Assembly: GCF_003116815.1 (NCBI RefSeq)
Contig: NZ_QDKQ01000032.1
Coordinates: 1-44,637, forward strand
DNA length: 44,637 bases
Reading direction: 5' to 3'
From: Caulobacter endophyticus
Lineage (GTDB): Bacteria; Pseudomonadota; Alphaproteobacteria; Caulobacterales; Caulobacteraceae
Positions within the stretch are counted from its first letter, which is position 1. Every line of letters starts with the position of its first letter. Below the pieces are notes generated by a model. That model had not been told where the DNA came from. It saw only the letters and a list, made by a program, of their open reading frames with translations, and made no database searches. Position numbers and translations under genes: made by a program. Below are positions 8,009 to 16,237 of this stretch, piece by piece.

Positions 8009-8470
8009 ATGGACGGCGGCAACGAGATCGTCAGCGGGCCAAGGCTGATCGAGGACGGCGAGTGGGCCGGCTGGCGTACCTGGGCGGGGCTGGATCCGTT
8101 CGAGGACCAGACCGGACCGTTCTACTTCCGCGAGGAAGACGGCAAGGTGCGCTGCGCCTTCCGGGCCGAGCCGCGCCACATGAACGGCGGCGGCTTCATG
8201 CACGGCGGCTGCATGCTGACCTTCGCCGACTTCTCGCTGTTCGCCATCGCCTGGCGCGAACTCGACAACGCCAAGGCTGTCACCGTCTCGCTGAACGGCG
8301 ACTTCGTGGGCCCCGCCAAGTCCGGCGACTTGGTGGAGGCGACCGGCGAGGTGGTCCGAGCCGGCGGCTCGATGATCTTCGTACGCGGCCTGCTCTCCAC
8401 CGGCGGCCAGCCGATGCTGACCTTCTCCGGCGTGATCAAAAAGATCTGGACGATGGGCGGGCCGGCCTAG
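8009..8470 (+). CDS. PaaI-type hotdog-fold thioesterase
   Basis: A 153-residue hotdog protein. The HMNGGGFMHGGCMLTFADFSL stretch is the family hallmark: the N/H-x-x-G-x-x-HGG segment that starts the long central helix and places the catalytic acidic residue. The second half supplies the beta sheet (AVTVSLNGDFVGPAKSGD). PaaI/4HBT enzymes hydrolyse acyl-CoA thioesters in the cytosol as tetramers. The start at 8009 has GGGAG upstream. It converges with the next gene, with only 15 bases between the stops. Substrate unassigned. Confidence 0.87.
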   Translation: MDGGNEIVSGPRLIEDGEWAGWRTWAGLDPFEDQTGPFYFREEDGKVRCAFRAEPRHMNGGGFMHGGCMLTFADFSLFAIAWRELDNAKAVTVSLNGDFVGPAKSGDLVEATGEVVRAGGSMIFVRGLLSTGGQPMLTFSGVIKKIWTMGGPA

Positions 8471-8485
8471 GAGACCTGCGGAGCT

Positions 8486-9175
8486 TTACGCCCCCTCCGC
8501 CAACCGCTTGGCCTGGGCGATCCAGGCGTCACGCTCGGCGCGGCCCTTCAAGCTCAGCAGCTTGTCGAAACTGTCCAGCTCGTCGGCGCTCCAGGCGGCG
8601 ATCTGGCTGAAGCGGGTGACGCCCAGGTCGGCCAGCGAGGCGGCCAGCTTGGGACCGATGCCGACCAGCAGCGTCAGGTCGTCGGCGGCGTTCTTGGCGG
8701 TCTCGATCACCGGCGCGGCGACCTTTTCCACCGCCTCGACCGGCTTGGCCACGGCGTCGGAGACAGGTTCGGGAACGGTCTCGACAACCGCTTCGACCAC
8801 CTCGACCGAGGCCTCGGCGATGGCTAGAGGAACCTCGGCGGCGGCTTCGACCACTTCGGCGGTCGCGGAGGTCAGGGTCTCGACGACAGGTTCGGCCTCC
8901 GCCACGGCGGCCTCGATCACCTTGGCCGGCGTCTCGGCCAGGGCCGGAGCGGGCTCGTCGATCACGCCGCGCGACACAGGCTCGGGCGCGATGGCGATCA
9001 GGGCTTCGAGGTTGACCGCTTCGCGCCAGCGGTTGGACCACCACCACCAGGCCGCGCCCGCGGCGGCCGCACCGCCGAACACCGCCCACAACGGCGAGGC
9101 GACGCCGAGCAGCACGTTGGTCGAAGGAGCCTGGGAACTTTCGGAAGACGAGGGCAGGAAGGACGAGGAAACCAT
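8486..9175 (-). CDS. Membrane-anchored protein with Ala/Val/Glu-rich repeats and C-terminal helix-hairpin-helix
   Basis: A 229-residue protein in three parts: a short N-terminal stretch with one membrane segment (~22-46, ending in WWWW), a low-complexity linker (~60-165) of repeated E-A-V/V-E-A-V/P-V-E units likely to form helices or remain extended, and a C-terminal HhH-type domain (LLVGIGPKLAASLADLGVTRFSQIAAWSADELDSF, ~170-215). Such HhH ends also occur on phasin-like and L21-associated proteins and can bind DNA or protein. I do not recognise a named family. The start at 9175 has GGAG upstream. A role in tethering DNA or a partner to the membrane is only an idea. Confidence 0.7.
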   Translation of the reverse strand: MVSSSFLPSSSESSQAPSTNVLLGVASPLWAVFGGAAAAGAAWWWWSNRWREAVNLEALIAIAPEPVSRGVIDEPAPALAETPAKVIEAAVAEAEPVVETLTSATAEVVEAAAEVPLAIAEASVEVVEAVVETVPEPVSDAVAKPVEAVEKVAAPVIETAKNAADDLTLLVGIGPKLAASLADLGVTRFSQIAAWSADELDSFDKLLSLKGRAERDAWIAQAKRLAEGA

Positions 9176-9259
9176 GGCCGTTCACTCCGTCGATCAAGAT
9201 TGTGCGGCGCAGCATAGCATGGAACGCCGTTTCGCAAGCGCAAAAATGCTACCCTCGCG

Positions 9260-10540
9260 TCAGCCTCCCAGCAGCATCGTGCAGGCCACGCCGGCCGCAG
9301 CCATCACCCCTACCAGCGCCAGGATCGGCAGCCGCAGGGCGAAGGTCAGGCCGCAGGCGAGCACCACCAGGCCCAGCGCGGCCGGGTTCAGGCTGGCGAC
9401 GTCGGGCAGCGTCGCCCGAAACGCCCCCCAGGTCGCCTCGTTCCCGGTCCGAAACAGCAGGTGAACGGCGAACCAGAGGGCGAGGCTGGCGATCACCCCG
9501 ACGACCGCCGCCCCCACCCACGACAGCGCGGCCGCCGCCCGGGCGTGGCCGCGCAGGCGCTCGACGAACGGTCCGCCGGCGAAGATCCAGAGGAAGGACG
9601 GGGCGAAGGTCGCCCAGGCGGCCATCAACCCGCCCAGCACCGCCATCGGCCAGGCCATGGCCGGGTCGGCGTCGCGCCAGGCGGCCACGAAGCCGACGAA
9701 GACGAACACCAGCACCAGCGGCCCCGGCGTGGTCTCGGCCAGGCCCAGGCCGTCCAGCATCTGGCCCGGCGTCAGCCAGCCGAGCTCGCCCGAGACCTGC
9801 CCCACATAGGCGAGCGCGGCGTAGGCGCCGCCGAAACTGACCACGGCCAGGCCGCTGAACACCGCGCCGATCTGGGCCAGGGCCGAACGCGGCGCCAGCA
9901 GGAAGGCCACGGCCACCGGCGCCAGCCAGGCGGCCAGGCAGGCCAGCGCCGCCCTTCCCGCCCCTTTCAGCGGTGGCGTCTCGGCATGGTCGGCGACCAC
10001 GGCGCCACGCGCGCCCAGGAACCAGCCGGCCAGGCCCGCGACCAGGATCACCAGCGGAAACGGCGCGATCGTGAAGGTCAGCGCCAGGAAGGCCAGGATC
10101 GCGGCGACTGCGCCGGCCCGGCCGCGCGCCGCCCGGCCGGCCATTCTTAGCAGGGCCTGCAGCACGAGGGCGACGACGGCCGCCTTCAGGCCCAGCAGCA
10201 TCGGCGCGGCCCAGCGCGCCTGGCCATGGACCACGTAGAGCGCTGAAAGGCCGATCATGGCCAGAAGGCCCGGCAATACGAACAGCAGCCCCGCCGCCAG
10301 CCCGCCGCGCACCCCGTGGAGCCGCCAGCCCAGCCAGGTGGCCAGTTGCTGGGCCTCTGGGCCGGGCAGCAGCATGCAGAAGCTCAAGGCGTGGGCGAAG
10401 CGGTCCTCGTCGACCCAGGCCCGTCGCTCGACCACCTCCCTGTGCAACAGGGCGATCTGCCCCGCCGGTCCGCCAAACCCCAGGCAGCCCACCTTCAGCC
10501 AGACGGCGCAGGCCTGACGAAGGCTAGGCGCCGCGCCCAC
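9260..10540 (-). CDS. chrA: Chromate transporter ChrA (CHR family)
   Basis: A 426-residue polytopic inner-membrane protein built as two homologous CHR halves. The first half carries the hallmark LKVGCLGFGGPAGQIALLHREVV and the second the corresponding VVSFGGAYAALAYV with GLGLAETTPGPLV, both typical of long-chain ChrA proteins, which expel chromate by antiport. PGPEAQQLATWLGW is the conserved loop after TM1. The start is a GTG at 10540, four bases from the stop of rlmJ, so the two are likely cotranscribed. No ChrB regulator is adjacent, so constitutive low expression is possible. Confidence 0.92.
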   Translation of the reverse strand: MGAAPSLRQACAVWLKVGCLGFGGPAGQIALLHREVVERRAWVDEDRFAHALSFCMLLPGPEAQQLATWLGWRLHGVRGGLAAGLLFVLPGLLAMIGLSALYVVHGQARWAAPMLLGLKAAVVALVLQALLRMAGRAARGRAGAVAAILAFLALTFTIAPFPLVILVAGLAGWFLGARGAVVADHAETPPLKGAGRAALACLAAWLAPVAVAFLLAPRSALAQIGAVFSGLAVVSFGGAYAALAYVGQVSGELGWLTPGQMLDGLGLAETTPGPLVLVFVFVGFVAAWRDADPAMAWPMAVLGGLMAAWATFAPSFLWIFAGGPFVERLRGHARAAAALSWVGAAVVGVIASLALWFAVHLLFRTGNEATWGAFRATLPDVASLNPAALGLVVLACGLTFALRLPILALVGVMAAAGVACTMLLGG

Positions 10541-10544
10541 GTGA

Positions 10545-11369
10545 TCAGGCGCGCCAGACGCGGCCGGCCGCGCCGGTCTCGCCCAGGCGCCCGGCCAGGA
10601 AGGTGGTGATCTCGCTGACCTTCGGCTCGATCGCCGCCGGCGCCCCGACCAGCACCATGGCGCTGCCGTTCATCTTCATCGGGTCTCGCAAGGGCCGCAG
10701 GCGGAGCTCGGCGATTAGCGCATCGTCGGTGACGTTTTCTAGCGCGCGGATGAAGGCGTCGAAGGTCTCGAGGTCCTTCAGCGGCGTCCAGATCGCCAGT
10801 ACGGCGGCCGGATCGGTCTTGCGCACGGCTCGCACCGTGGCCACGCATTGGGCGTAGTCGTCGGGACGCTCGAACGGCGGGTCGATCAGAACGAAGGTCC
10901 GCCCGCCTCGGCCGGCGCGGGCCTCGGCCGTGGCATAGCCGTCGGCCTTCAGGCCTTGAGCGAAAGCGTAGGGACCCAGCACCTTGCGCAGTTGGTCGAA
11001 ATCGTCGTCGCGCAGTTCGCAGGCCGTGTAGCGGTCGCTGCGCCGCAGGGCGCGGACGATCAGCAGCGGCGAGCCGGGATAGAGCGGCGCATCGGCCGCG
11101 CCGACGTTCAGTTCCTCCACCGCCTTCAGCAGCGGAGCGAAGGGCGCTGGCGCGTCGCCCTCGGCCAGCAGGCGGCCGATGCCGGCGGCGGCCTCCTTCG
11201 ACTTCTGGGCCATGTCGCCGCGCAGGTCATAGGCCCCGGCCCCGGCGTGGGTGTCGATCACCGCCAGCGGCGACTCGTCGGCGGTCAGGGCCTCGAGCAG
11301 GGCCAGCAGGATCGCGTGCTTCTGCAGGTCGGCGAAGTTGCCGGCGTGAAAGGCGTGGCGGTAGTTCAT
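10545..11369 (-). CDS. rlmJ: 23S rRNA (adenine-N6)-methyltransferase RlmJ
   Basis: A 274-residue cytosolic SAM-dependent methyltransferase that in the family modifies A2030 of 23S rRNA. It begins with the diagnostic MNYRHAFHAGNFADLQKHA helix, then motif I-like DTHAGAGAY and the catalytic DPPFE tetrad region. Length matches the family (~275-280). It precedes chrA with a 4-base gap and is divergent from topoisomerase IB, with a shared ~95-base promoter region. Confidence 0.93.
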   Translation of the reverse strand: MNYRHAFHAGNFADLQKHAILLALLEALTADESPLAVIDTHAGAGAYDLRGDMAQKSKEAAAGIGRLLAEGDAPAPFAPLLKAVEELNVGAADAPLYPGSPLLIVRALRRSDRYTACELRDDDFDQLRKVLGPYAFAQGLKADGYATAEARAGRGGRTFVLIDPPFERPDDYAQCVATVRAVRKTDPAAVLAIWTPLKDLETFDAFIRALENVTDDALIAELRLRPLRDPMKMNGSAMVLVGAPAAIEPKVSEITTFLAGRLGETGAAGRVWRA

Positions 11370-11465
11370 CGAAGCTCCCCGGAACGGACGAACCCTCTAC
11401 CACGTTGGCCGGAATTGGGTTGGGAGCGAACGCATGACCCGGCATTTTTCCGTCTTCGGCGCACG

Positions 11466-12485
11466 GTGAGCGCCGTGGCCCGCGACACCAACGAGGCCCC
11501 GGCCGCCGAAAAGACCCTGCTGGCCTATGTCAACGACCAGGAACAGGGGCTCGCGCGCCTGGGCAGGCCGGGCGCCTTCTCCTACGCCGACGCCGACGGT
11601 CGCCCGGTGAAGAATGCGGCCACGCTGGAGCGCATCCGCCTGCTGGCCATCCCGCCGGCCTGGACCAGCGTGTGGATCTGCCCCGACCCCAACGGCCACA
11701 TCCAGGCCGTCGGCCGCGACCAGAAGGGCCGCAAGCAGTATCGCTATCACCCCGACTGGCGCGCCGACCGCGACGCGCGCAAGTACGAGCGCATGGCCGC
11801 CTTTGGCCGCGCCCTGCCCCGCCTGCGCAAGCGGGTCGAGGCCGACCTCTCCCGCCGGGGCCTGCCGCGGGAAAAGGTGCTGGCCGCCGTCGTCCGCCTG
11901 CTGGAGCTGACCCTGATCCGGGTCGGCAATGACGAGTACGCCAAGGCCAACAAGAGCTTCGGCCTCACCACCATGCAGAAGCGCCACCTGAAGCTTGCTG
12001 GGGGCGGGGCGGTGTTCGAGTTCAAGGGCAAGAGCGGCAAGGTCCACCGCACGGGCTTTCGCGACCAGCGCCTGGCGCGCATCGTGCGCGCCTGCCAGGA
12101 ACTGCGGGGCCAGCGCCTGTTTCAGTATCTAGACGAGGACGGCCAGCGCCGCTCGATCGAGAGCCACGACGTCAACGACTATATCCGCGCCGTCGCCGGC
12201 GAGGACTTCTCGGCCAAGGACTTCCGCACCTGGTATGGCTCGCTGGCGGCGCTGGAGGCGTTGAGCCTGCAGCCCGCTCCGGCCACCAAGACCGAGGCGA
12301 AGAAGGCGCTGAACCTCTGCATCAAGGCCGTCGCTGGCCTGCTGGGCAACACGCCCGCCGTCTGCCGCGCCGCCTACATCCACCCGCGCGTACTGGAGGC
12401 GTTCGAGACCAGCGCCCTGCCCAGGCGGCGTGCGTCATCGGAGAGGGCGCGGGAACTGGCGCTGCTGAGGCTGGTTGGCGGCTAG
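11466..12485 (+). CDS. DNA topoisomerase IB (poxvirus-like)
   Basis: A 339-residue type IB topoisomerase. The N-terminal domain includes IPPAWTSVWICPDPNGHIQAVGRDQKGRKQYRYH, typical of bacterial poxvirus-like enzymes, and the catalytic domain contains RVGNDEYAKANKSFGLTTM, KDFRTWYGS and the nucleophile Tyr304 in AAYIHP. The enzyme relaxes supercoils by transient 3'-phosphotyrosine linkage. The best start is GTG 11466; no in-frame ATG exists nearby, and the frame further upstream looks non-coding. It converges on the WYL regulator. Not essential in relatives as far as known; often tied to stress survival. Confidence 0.93.
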   Translation: MSAVARDTNEAPAAEKTLLAYVNDQEQGLARLGRPGAFSYADADGRPVKNAATLERIRLLAIPPAWTSVWICPDPNGHIQAVGRDQKGRKQYRYHPDWRADRDARKYERMAAFGRALPRLRKRVEADLSRRGLPREKVLAAVVRLLELTLIRVGNDEYAKANKSFGLTTMQKRHLKLAGGGAVFEFKGKSGKVHRTGFRDQRLARIVRACQELRGQRLFQYLDEDGQRRSIESHDVNDYIRAVAGEDFSAKDFRTWYGSLAALEALSLQPAPATKTEAKKALNLCIKAVAGLLGNTPAVCRAAYIHPRVLEAFETSALPRRRASSERARELALLRLVGG

Positions 12486-12497
12486 CCGCGACGACGG

Positions 12498-13481
12498 TCA
12501 GCCCGGACGATGCGCCGCCAGGGCCTTTTCCAGCTCCTCGACCATGATCGTCTTCAGGCTTTGCGGCGAGACGATCTCGATAGCATCTCCCCAGGTGAAC
12601 AGGTGCCAGGCCAGTTCCAGCATGCCGCTGGCCCGGAAGGCCACGGTCACCACGCCGTCTGGCCCCTGCGTCACGATCTGGTTGGAATGGAAGCGCCAGC
12701 GCAGGGCGTCCTCGGCGCGCTCGGGCTTGATGCGCAGGACCACGTCCTCGATCTCGCCGTGATAGATGCCGAAGCTCTCATCGGCGAAGGCCTGCAGCGA
12801 GAAGTCGGCCGGCGGCGAGGCTGGCCTTCCCAGCGCCTCGACTTCGCTCATCCGGTCCAGGCGGAAGGTGCGCGGGCGCGAGCTCGCGCCCTCCAGCGAC
12901 ACCAGGTAGTTGCTGCGGCCAAACAGGATGCCCAGAGGCGTCACCGTGCGCGTGCGCCCCGGCTGGCTGCCGCCCTCGTAGCGGAACGACAGGGCCGTCA
13001 GCCCCTTCACCGCCGAGCGGATCTCGGCCAGCACGGCCTGGTCCTCGTATGGGCGCGGACCGGCGTGGACGGCGATGGTCTCGGCCTGCACCAGGGCCTC
13101 GACATCGGGGGCCACGCGGCGGCGGGCCGAGCCCTTCAGAGCTGACAGCAGCTTGCCTTCCAGGGCGTACAGCGCCGCGGCCCGCGCCTCGGCGCCTGCG
13201 GTAGCATTGGAGTCGGCCGCCGTGCGCAGCGCCGCCAGCTCTTCGGCGGTCGGGGTCTGGAACAGGCTGTCCAGGCCCGAGGGGATGCGGAAGCGCCGGG
13301 TCGGCGGATCCTCGATCGCCTCCATCTGCGGAAAGGCCGACCAGACCGCGTCGCGCATGCGCTCGGCGGTACGGCGCCCAACCTCCATCGCCTGGGCCAT
13401 CTCGTCCAGGGTCAGACCCTCGGAAGAGCTGGCCAGCCGCCGGGCCAGGTCGAGCAGCTTCGTCGCCTTCTCATGTCTCAT
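12498..13481 (-). CDS. WYL-domain HTH transcriptional regulator
   Basis: A 327-residue regulator: an N-terminal winged HTH (KATKLLDLARRLASSSEGLTLDEMAQAMEVGRRTAERM), a central WYL-like sensor domain (GRSNYLVSLEG, then FRLDRMSEVEAL) and a C-terminal WCX-type extension to residue 327. WYL proteins bind ligands such as nucleic-acid fragments and often control DNA-damage or defence genes. The second W/Y/L position reads N-Y-L. It is divergent from a 114-residue orphan gene across 74 bases, its most likely target. Confidence 0.87.
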   Translation of the reverse strand: MRHEKATKLLDLARRLASSSEGLTLDEMAQAMEVGRRTAERMRDAVWSAFPQMEAIEDPPTRRFRIPSGLDSLFQTPTAEELAALRTAADSNATAGAEARAAALYALEGKLLSALKGSARRRVAPDVEALVQAETIAVHAGPRPYEDQAVLAEIRSAVKGLTALSFRYEGGSQPGRTRTVTPLGILFGRSNYLVSLEGASSRPRTFRLDRMSEVEALGRPASPPADFSLQAFADESFGIYHGEIEDVVLRIKPERAEDALRWRFHSNQIVTQGPDGVVTVAFRASGMLELAWHLFTWGDAIEIVSPQSLKTIMVEELEKALAAHRPG

Positions 13482-13555
13482 TCCGGATCATTACGACCGT
13501 TTCTGACGCAACGCACGTGGAAAAGAGAGCATCGCAATCGTTCGGAGAAACCGAC

Positions 13556-13900
13556 ATGAGCCGCCTCGCCTGCCAGCCCTGGCACGTCCGCCCGGTCAGC
13601 GCCGCGATGATCTCCGCCGTGCTGGGCTTCGCCGACATTCACCGCGACCTGGGCGGCGGCCGCACCCTCATGCGCCTGAGCCTCGAGCGCGCGGCCCAGG
13701 CCGACGTGATCCTGCTGCTGGGGGGCGACGCTGAAAGAGCGACCGACGTCGGACTGGTCTGGAACGACCGCGAGGACCAGCTGGTGCGGGTGATCGACGA
13801 TGCGGCCCTGCGCGAAACCCGCCGCGCCGCCTGGGAAGAGGCCTTCGACCTTTTCGACGCCGATGAACAAGAACCCGAGCCCGCCCGCCTCTGCGCCTGA
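13556..13900 (+). CDS. Hypothetical protein divergent from the WYL regulator
   Basis: A 114-residue protein I do not recognise. It starts at ATG 13556 with GGAGA eight bases upstream; a longer start at 13517 is less likely. Visible features: a cysteine near the N-terminus (LACQPW), a mid-protein GFADIHRDLGGGRTLMRLSLERAAQADVILLLGG stretch that alternates hydrophobic and charged residues, and an acidic C-terminus (FDLFDADEQEPEPARLCA). No signal peptide or membrane segment. The context suggests control by the adjacent WYL protein. Confidence 0.6.
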   Translation: MSRLACQPWHVRPVSAAMISAVLGFADIHRDLGGGRTLMRLSLERAAQADVILLLGGDAERATDVGLVWNDREDQLVRVIDDAALRETRRAAWEEAFDLFDADEQEPEPARLCA

Positions 13901-13928
13901 ACCGCTCCCGGACGTCACGCCCAGGACA

Positions 13929-13952
13929 GTTTGAATCTTCGCCCCTTCAAAC
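13929..13952. repeat. Perfect 7-bp inverted repeat downstream of the orphan gene
   Basis: GTTTGAA (13929-13935) and TTCAAAC (13946-13952) flank a 10-base spacer. No T-run follows, so it looks more like an operator or weak terminator. A GANTC (GAATC) overlaps at 13933-13937. The interval 13901-14217 holds no gene; its other content is this repeat, a second GANTC (14045 region) and the flagellin leader. Confidence 0.4.
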
Positions 13953-14154
13953 GCGACGCGGGACCAAACTCCTCAGGTCGAGACCGTGATTTCTGTGTCT
14001 AGCTATCGCACTGAAGTCGCCATGACTTGGTCCGCGATTATCAAAGATTCATTGCGTCGCGACTGCCTCAATCGAGGTTAACAGGTCTTCTAAGTGAACG
14101 CCGCGGTAACCGCGACATTTTCACTCAATGTCAAGAACATTACGGGATGTTGCA

Positions 14155-14193
14155 GGAGGGCAAAAAGCCCTCCGGCCGTCAAAATGACGCCGG
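14155..14193 (+). promoter_or_regulatory. Two tandem hairpins in the flagellin leader
   Basis: Hairpin 1 is GGAGGGC-AAAAA-GCCCTCC (14155-14173); hairpin 2 pairs CGTCA with TGACG around AAA (14177-14189). They sit 25-60 bases before the flagellin ATG, upstream of AAGGAG. In Caulobacter the fljK leader is a target of the post-transcriptional regulator FlbT, which acts through leader secondary structure; that this leader is such a target is inferred. No convincing sigma-54 -24/-12 pair was found upstream. Confidence 0.5.
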
Positions 14194-14217
14194 ACACCTC
14201 AAGAAGGAGTCTTCGTA

Positions 14218-15039
14218 ATGGCGCTGAACAGCATCAACACGAACTCGGGGGCGATGATCGCCCTGCAGAACCTGAACTCGACCAACAGCGAACTGCAGAT
14301 CTCGCAACAGCGGATCAACACCGGCAAGAAGATCGGCTCCGCCAAGGACAACGGCGCGATCTGGGCCACCGCCAAGAACCAGTCGGCCACCTCTTCTTCG
14401 ATCAACGCCGTGAAGGACTCGCTGCAACGCGGTCAGTCCACCATCGACGTCGCTCTGGCCGCCGGCGACACCGTGACCGACCTGCTCGGCAAGATGAAGG
14501 AAAAGGCCCTGGCCGCTTCCGACACCTCGCTGAACACGGCTTCGTTCAACGCGCTGAAGGCCGACTTCAACTCGCTGCGCGACCAGATCACGAAGGCCGT
14601 CAGCAACGCCAAGTTCAACGGCGCCAGCATCATCGACGGCAAGACCGCCAAGCTGACCTACCTGGCCAACTCTGACGGCTCGGGCATCACCGTCAACTCC
14701 AAGACCCTGTCGCTGGCCGGCATCGGTCTGAGCACCACGACCACCTTCACGACCGCCGCCGCGGCCAAGACGATGATCACCACCATCGACACGGCCCTGC
14801 AAACGGCGACCAACAAGCTGGCTTCGCTGGGCACCAGCTCGACTGGCCTGGACACCCACCTGAACTTCGTCGGCAAGCTGCAAGACAGCCTCGACGCGGG
14901 CGTGGGCAACCTGGTCGACGCCGACCTGGCCAAGGAAAGCGCCAAGCTGCAAGCCCTGCAAACCAAGCAGCAGCTGGGCATCCAGGCGCTCTCGATCGCC
15001 AACCAGTCGTCGAGCTCGATCCTGAGCCTGTTCCGCTAA
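14218..15039 (+). CDS. Flagellin, Caulobacter FljK type
   Basis: A 273-residue filament subunit, the length of Caulobacter flagellins, with no signal peptide as expected for type III export. The N-terminal D0/D1 helix ([23 protein letters not shown]...) and the C-terminal [50 protein letters not shown] are conserved; the central D2/D3 region is minimal and Thr/Ser/Ala-rich. AAGGAG precedes ATG 14218. It stands alone with no flaF, flbT or second flagellin nearby, unlike the multi-gene alpha and beta flagellin loci of C. crescentus, so it may be an extra or relocated paralogue. Which Flj family member it is cannot be settled here. Confidence 0.95.
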   Translation: MALNSINTNSGAMIALQNLNSTNSELQISQQRINTGKKIGSAKDNGAIWATAKNQSATSSSINAVKDSLQRGQSTIDVALAAGDTVTDLLGKMKEKALAASDTSLNTASFNALKADFNSLRDQITKAVSNAKFNGASIIDGKTAKLTYLANSDGSGITVNSKTLSLAGIGLSTTTTFTTAAAAKTMITTIDTALQTATNKLASLGTSSTGLDTHLNFVGKLQDSLDAGVGNLVDADLAKESAKLQALQTKQQLGIQALSIANQSSSSILSLFR

Positions 15040-15063
15040 GCGGCGCGGTCCGATCGGACACGA

Positions 15064-15092
15064 GGGGCGGACCGCGAGGTCCGCCCCTTTTT
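15064..15092 (+). terminator. Rho-independent terminator of the flagellin gene
   Basis: GGGGCGGACC (15064-15073) pairs perfectly with GGTCCGCCCC (15078-15087) over a GCGA tetraloop, followed by five T residues. A very strong intrinsic terminator, in keeping with a highly expressed gene. Confidence 0.92.
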
Positions 15093-15106
15093 CGTTGGCC
15101 GGCCGC

Positions 15107-15658
15107 CTAGCGCGCCGGGGCCGCCCCCAGCGCCTTGCCCATCCGCGCCAGCGGCACGTCGTAGCCCCTGGAGGTCGCCGCCGTGAACGGCTCGATCAGG
15201 CTGTAGCCGCAGGCCTCATACAGCGGCACGCCGCCCATGGTCGCCGCCATCTCGGCGCGGGTGAAGCCCTCTCCGGCCGCCGCCTGCTCGCAGGCCGCCA
15301 GGACCATCCGGCCCACGCCCTTCCGCACGTGATCGGGGTGCGTATACATCGCCCGCACCCGGGCGGCGTCGCGCGACGGGTCCAGCAGGGCCGCGTCACG
15401 TCCCGCCGAGTGGTCGCCGCCGAACAGCGTGGCCCGCCGGCTCCACCCGCCGCAGCCAGCGATCTCTCCCCCATCCTCGACCACGAAGTATGTGCCGTCG
15501 GCGATCAGCTGACTGTCCAGCCCCATGATCTCGAACGAGGCCTCGACGCCCTCCGGCGGCAGGAACGGCGTCAGCAGTTCGGCGATCGCCGCGTTCATCA
15601 GGACGGTCAGGGCCGGGATGTCTTCCGGCTTGGCCAGGCGCAGGGTCAGGTCGGTCAT
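15107..15658 (-). CDS. GNAT-family N-acetyltransferase
   Basis: A 183-residue GNAT protein. N-terminal LTLRLAKPEDIPALTVLMNAAI is the first beta strand and helix, and HVRKGVGRMVLAACEQAA supplies the acetyl-CoA pyrophosphate-binding motif A (V..GVG). Near the end PLYEACGYSLIEPF is the usual motif B. The acceptor (small molecule or protein) is not predictable. Starts at ATG 15658 and is convergent with the flagellin gene; divergent from cytochrome c. Confidence 0.87.
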   Translation of the reverse strand: MTDLTLRLAKPEDIPALTVLMNAAIAELLTPFLPPEGVEASFEIMGLDSQLIADGTYFVVEDGGEIAGCGGWSRRATLFGGDHSAGRDAALLDPSRDAARVRAMYTHPDHVRKGVGRMVLAACEQAAAGEGFTRAEMAATMGGVPLYEACGYSLIEPFTAATSRGYDVPLARMGKALGAAPAR

Positions 15659-15788
15659 GCTCTCGACATACCCCCCTCCCCACCGCGCGCAAGGCCCGGC
15701 GCCCTATCTCCATCGCCGCCGCCTCGGCTAACCTGCGCCGCGACGGAGCCGACGCCGTCGAGTCGACGACACCTCCCCGGGGAGACCT

Positions 15789-16154
15789 ATGCACCGCAAC
15801 GCCACCTTCGCCGCCCTGATCCTGGGCGGCGCCTTCCTGCCGGCCGCCTCGGCCCTGGCCGCCTCGCCGCCGGGCCAGACGCTCTATGCCGACAACTGCG
15901 CCGCCTGCCACCAGGCCAGCGGCAAGGGCGTCAAGGGCGCCTATCCGGCGCTGGCCGGCACGCCGCTGATTCAGGGCGACGCCAAGCCGCTGCTGTCCAT
16001 CGTGCTGAACGGCAAGAACGAGATGCCCGGCTTCAAGGACGACATGACCGACGCCGATCTGGCCGGCCTGCTGACCTATGTCCGCGGGTCCTGGGGCAAC
16101 AAGGGCAAGGCGATCACGCCCGCCGAGGTCGCCGCGGCGCGCCGGCGGAAATAG
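15789..16154 (+). CDS. Periplasmic monohaem cytochrome c
   Basis: A 121-residue class I cytochrome c. A Sec signal peptide (residues 1-25) is followed by the haem site Cys37-Ala-Ala-Cys40-His41, with Met79 in NEMPGF the likely sixth ligand. It belongs to the small c-type cytochromes that carry electrons in the periplasm, often partnering oxidases or dehydrogenases. No partner gene is adjacent, so the electron donor or acceptor is unknown. The C-terminus is basic (AAARRRK). A terminator overlaps the stop codon. Confidence 0.9.
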   Translation: MHRNATFAALILGGAFLPAASALAASPPGQTLYADNCAACHQASGKGVKGAYPALAGTPLIQGDAKPLLSIVLNGKNEMPGFKDDMTDADLAGLLTYVRGSWGNKGKAITPAEVAAARRRK

Positions 16155-16180
16155 GCCTCCGGCGCTCCGGCGATTTTTTT
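16140..16180 (+). terminator. Terminator of the cytochrome c gene
   Basis: CGCCGG (16140-16145) pairs with CCGGCG (16167-16172), followed after one A by seven T residues (16174-16180). The stop codon lies inside the loop. This separates cytochrome c transcription from the promoter just downstream. Confidence 0.6.
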
Positions 16181-16194
16181 CACCGAAAACTTCA

Positions 16195-16208
16195 TGACAA
16201 CGTTGTCA
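16195..16208. promoter_or_regulatory. LacI-type operator palindrome
   Basis: TGACAACGTTGTCA is a perfect 14-bp palindrome with a central CG, the shape of LacI/GalR-family operators such as those of NagR- and MalR-type regulators. It overlaps the -35 hexamer of the candidate small-RNA promoter, a position suited to repression. No LacI gene lies in the window, so the regulator is distant. Confidence 0.6.
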
Positions 16209-16231
16209 CACGTACCGTAAGCGGCTATACA
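16203..16231 (+). promoter_or_regulatory. Sigma-70-like promoter of candidate small RNA
   Basis: TTGTCA (16203-16208) and TATACA (16226-16231) are separated by exactly 17 bases. Both hexamers are close to consensus, unusual in this GC-rich DNA. It points into the gap between two convergent genes, with a terminator about 65 bases on and no ORF between. Confidence 0.6.
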
Positions 16232-16237
16232 GGTTCT

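Noticed and set aside
14020..14160. Sigma-54 promoter for the flagellin gene
   Set aside because: No GG-N10-GC pair with acceptable flanks was found; the nearest (around 14031) has TC in place of GC.
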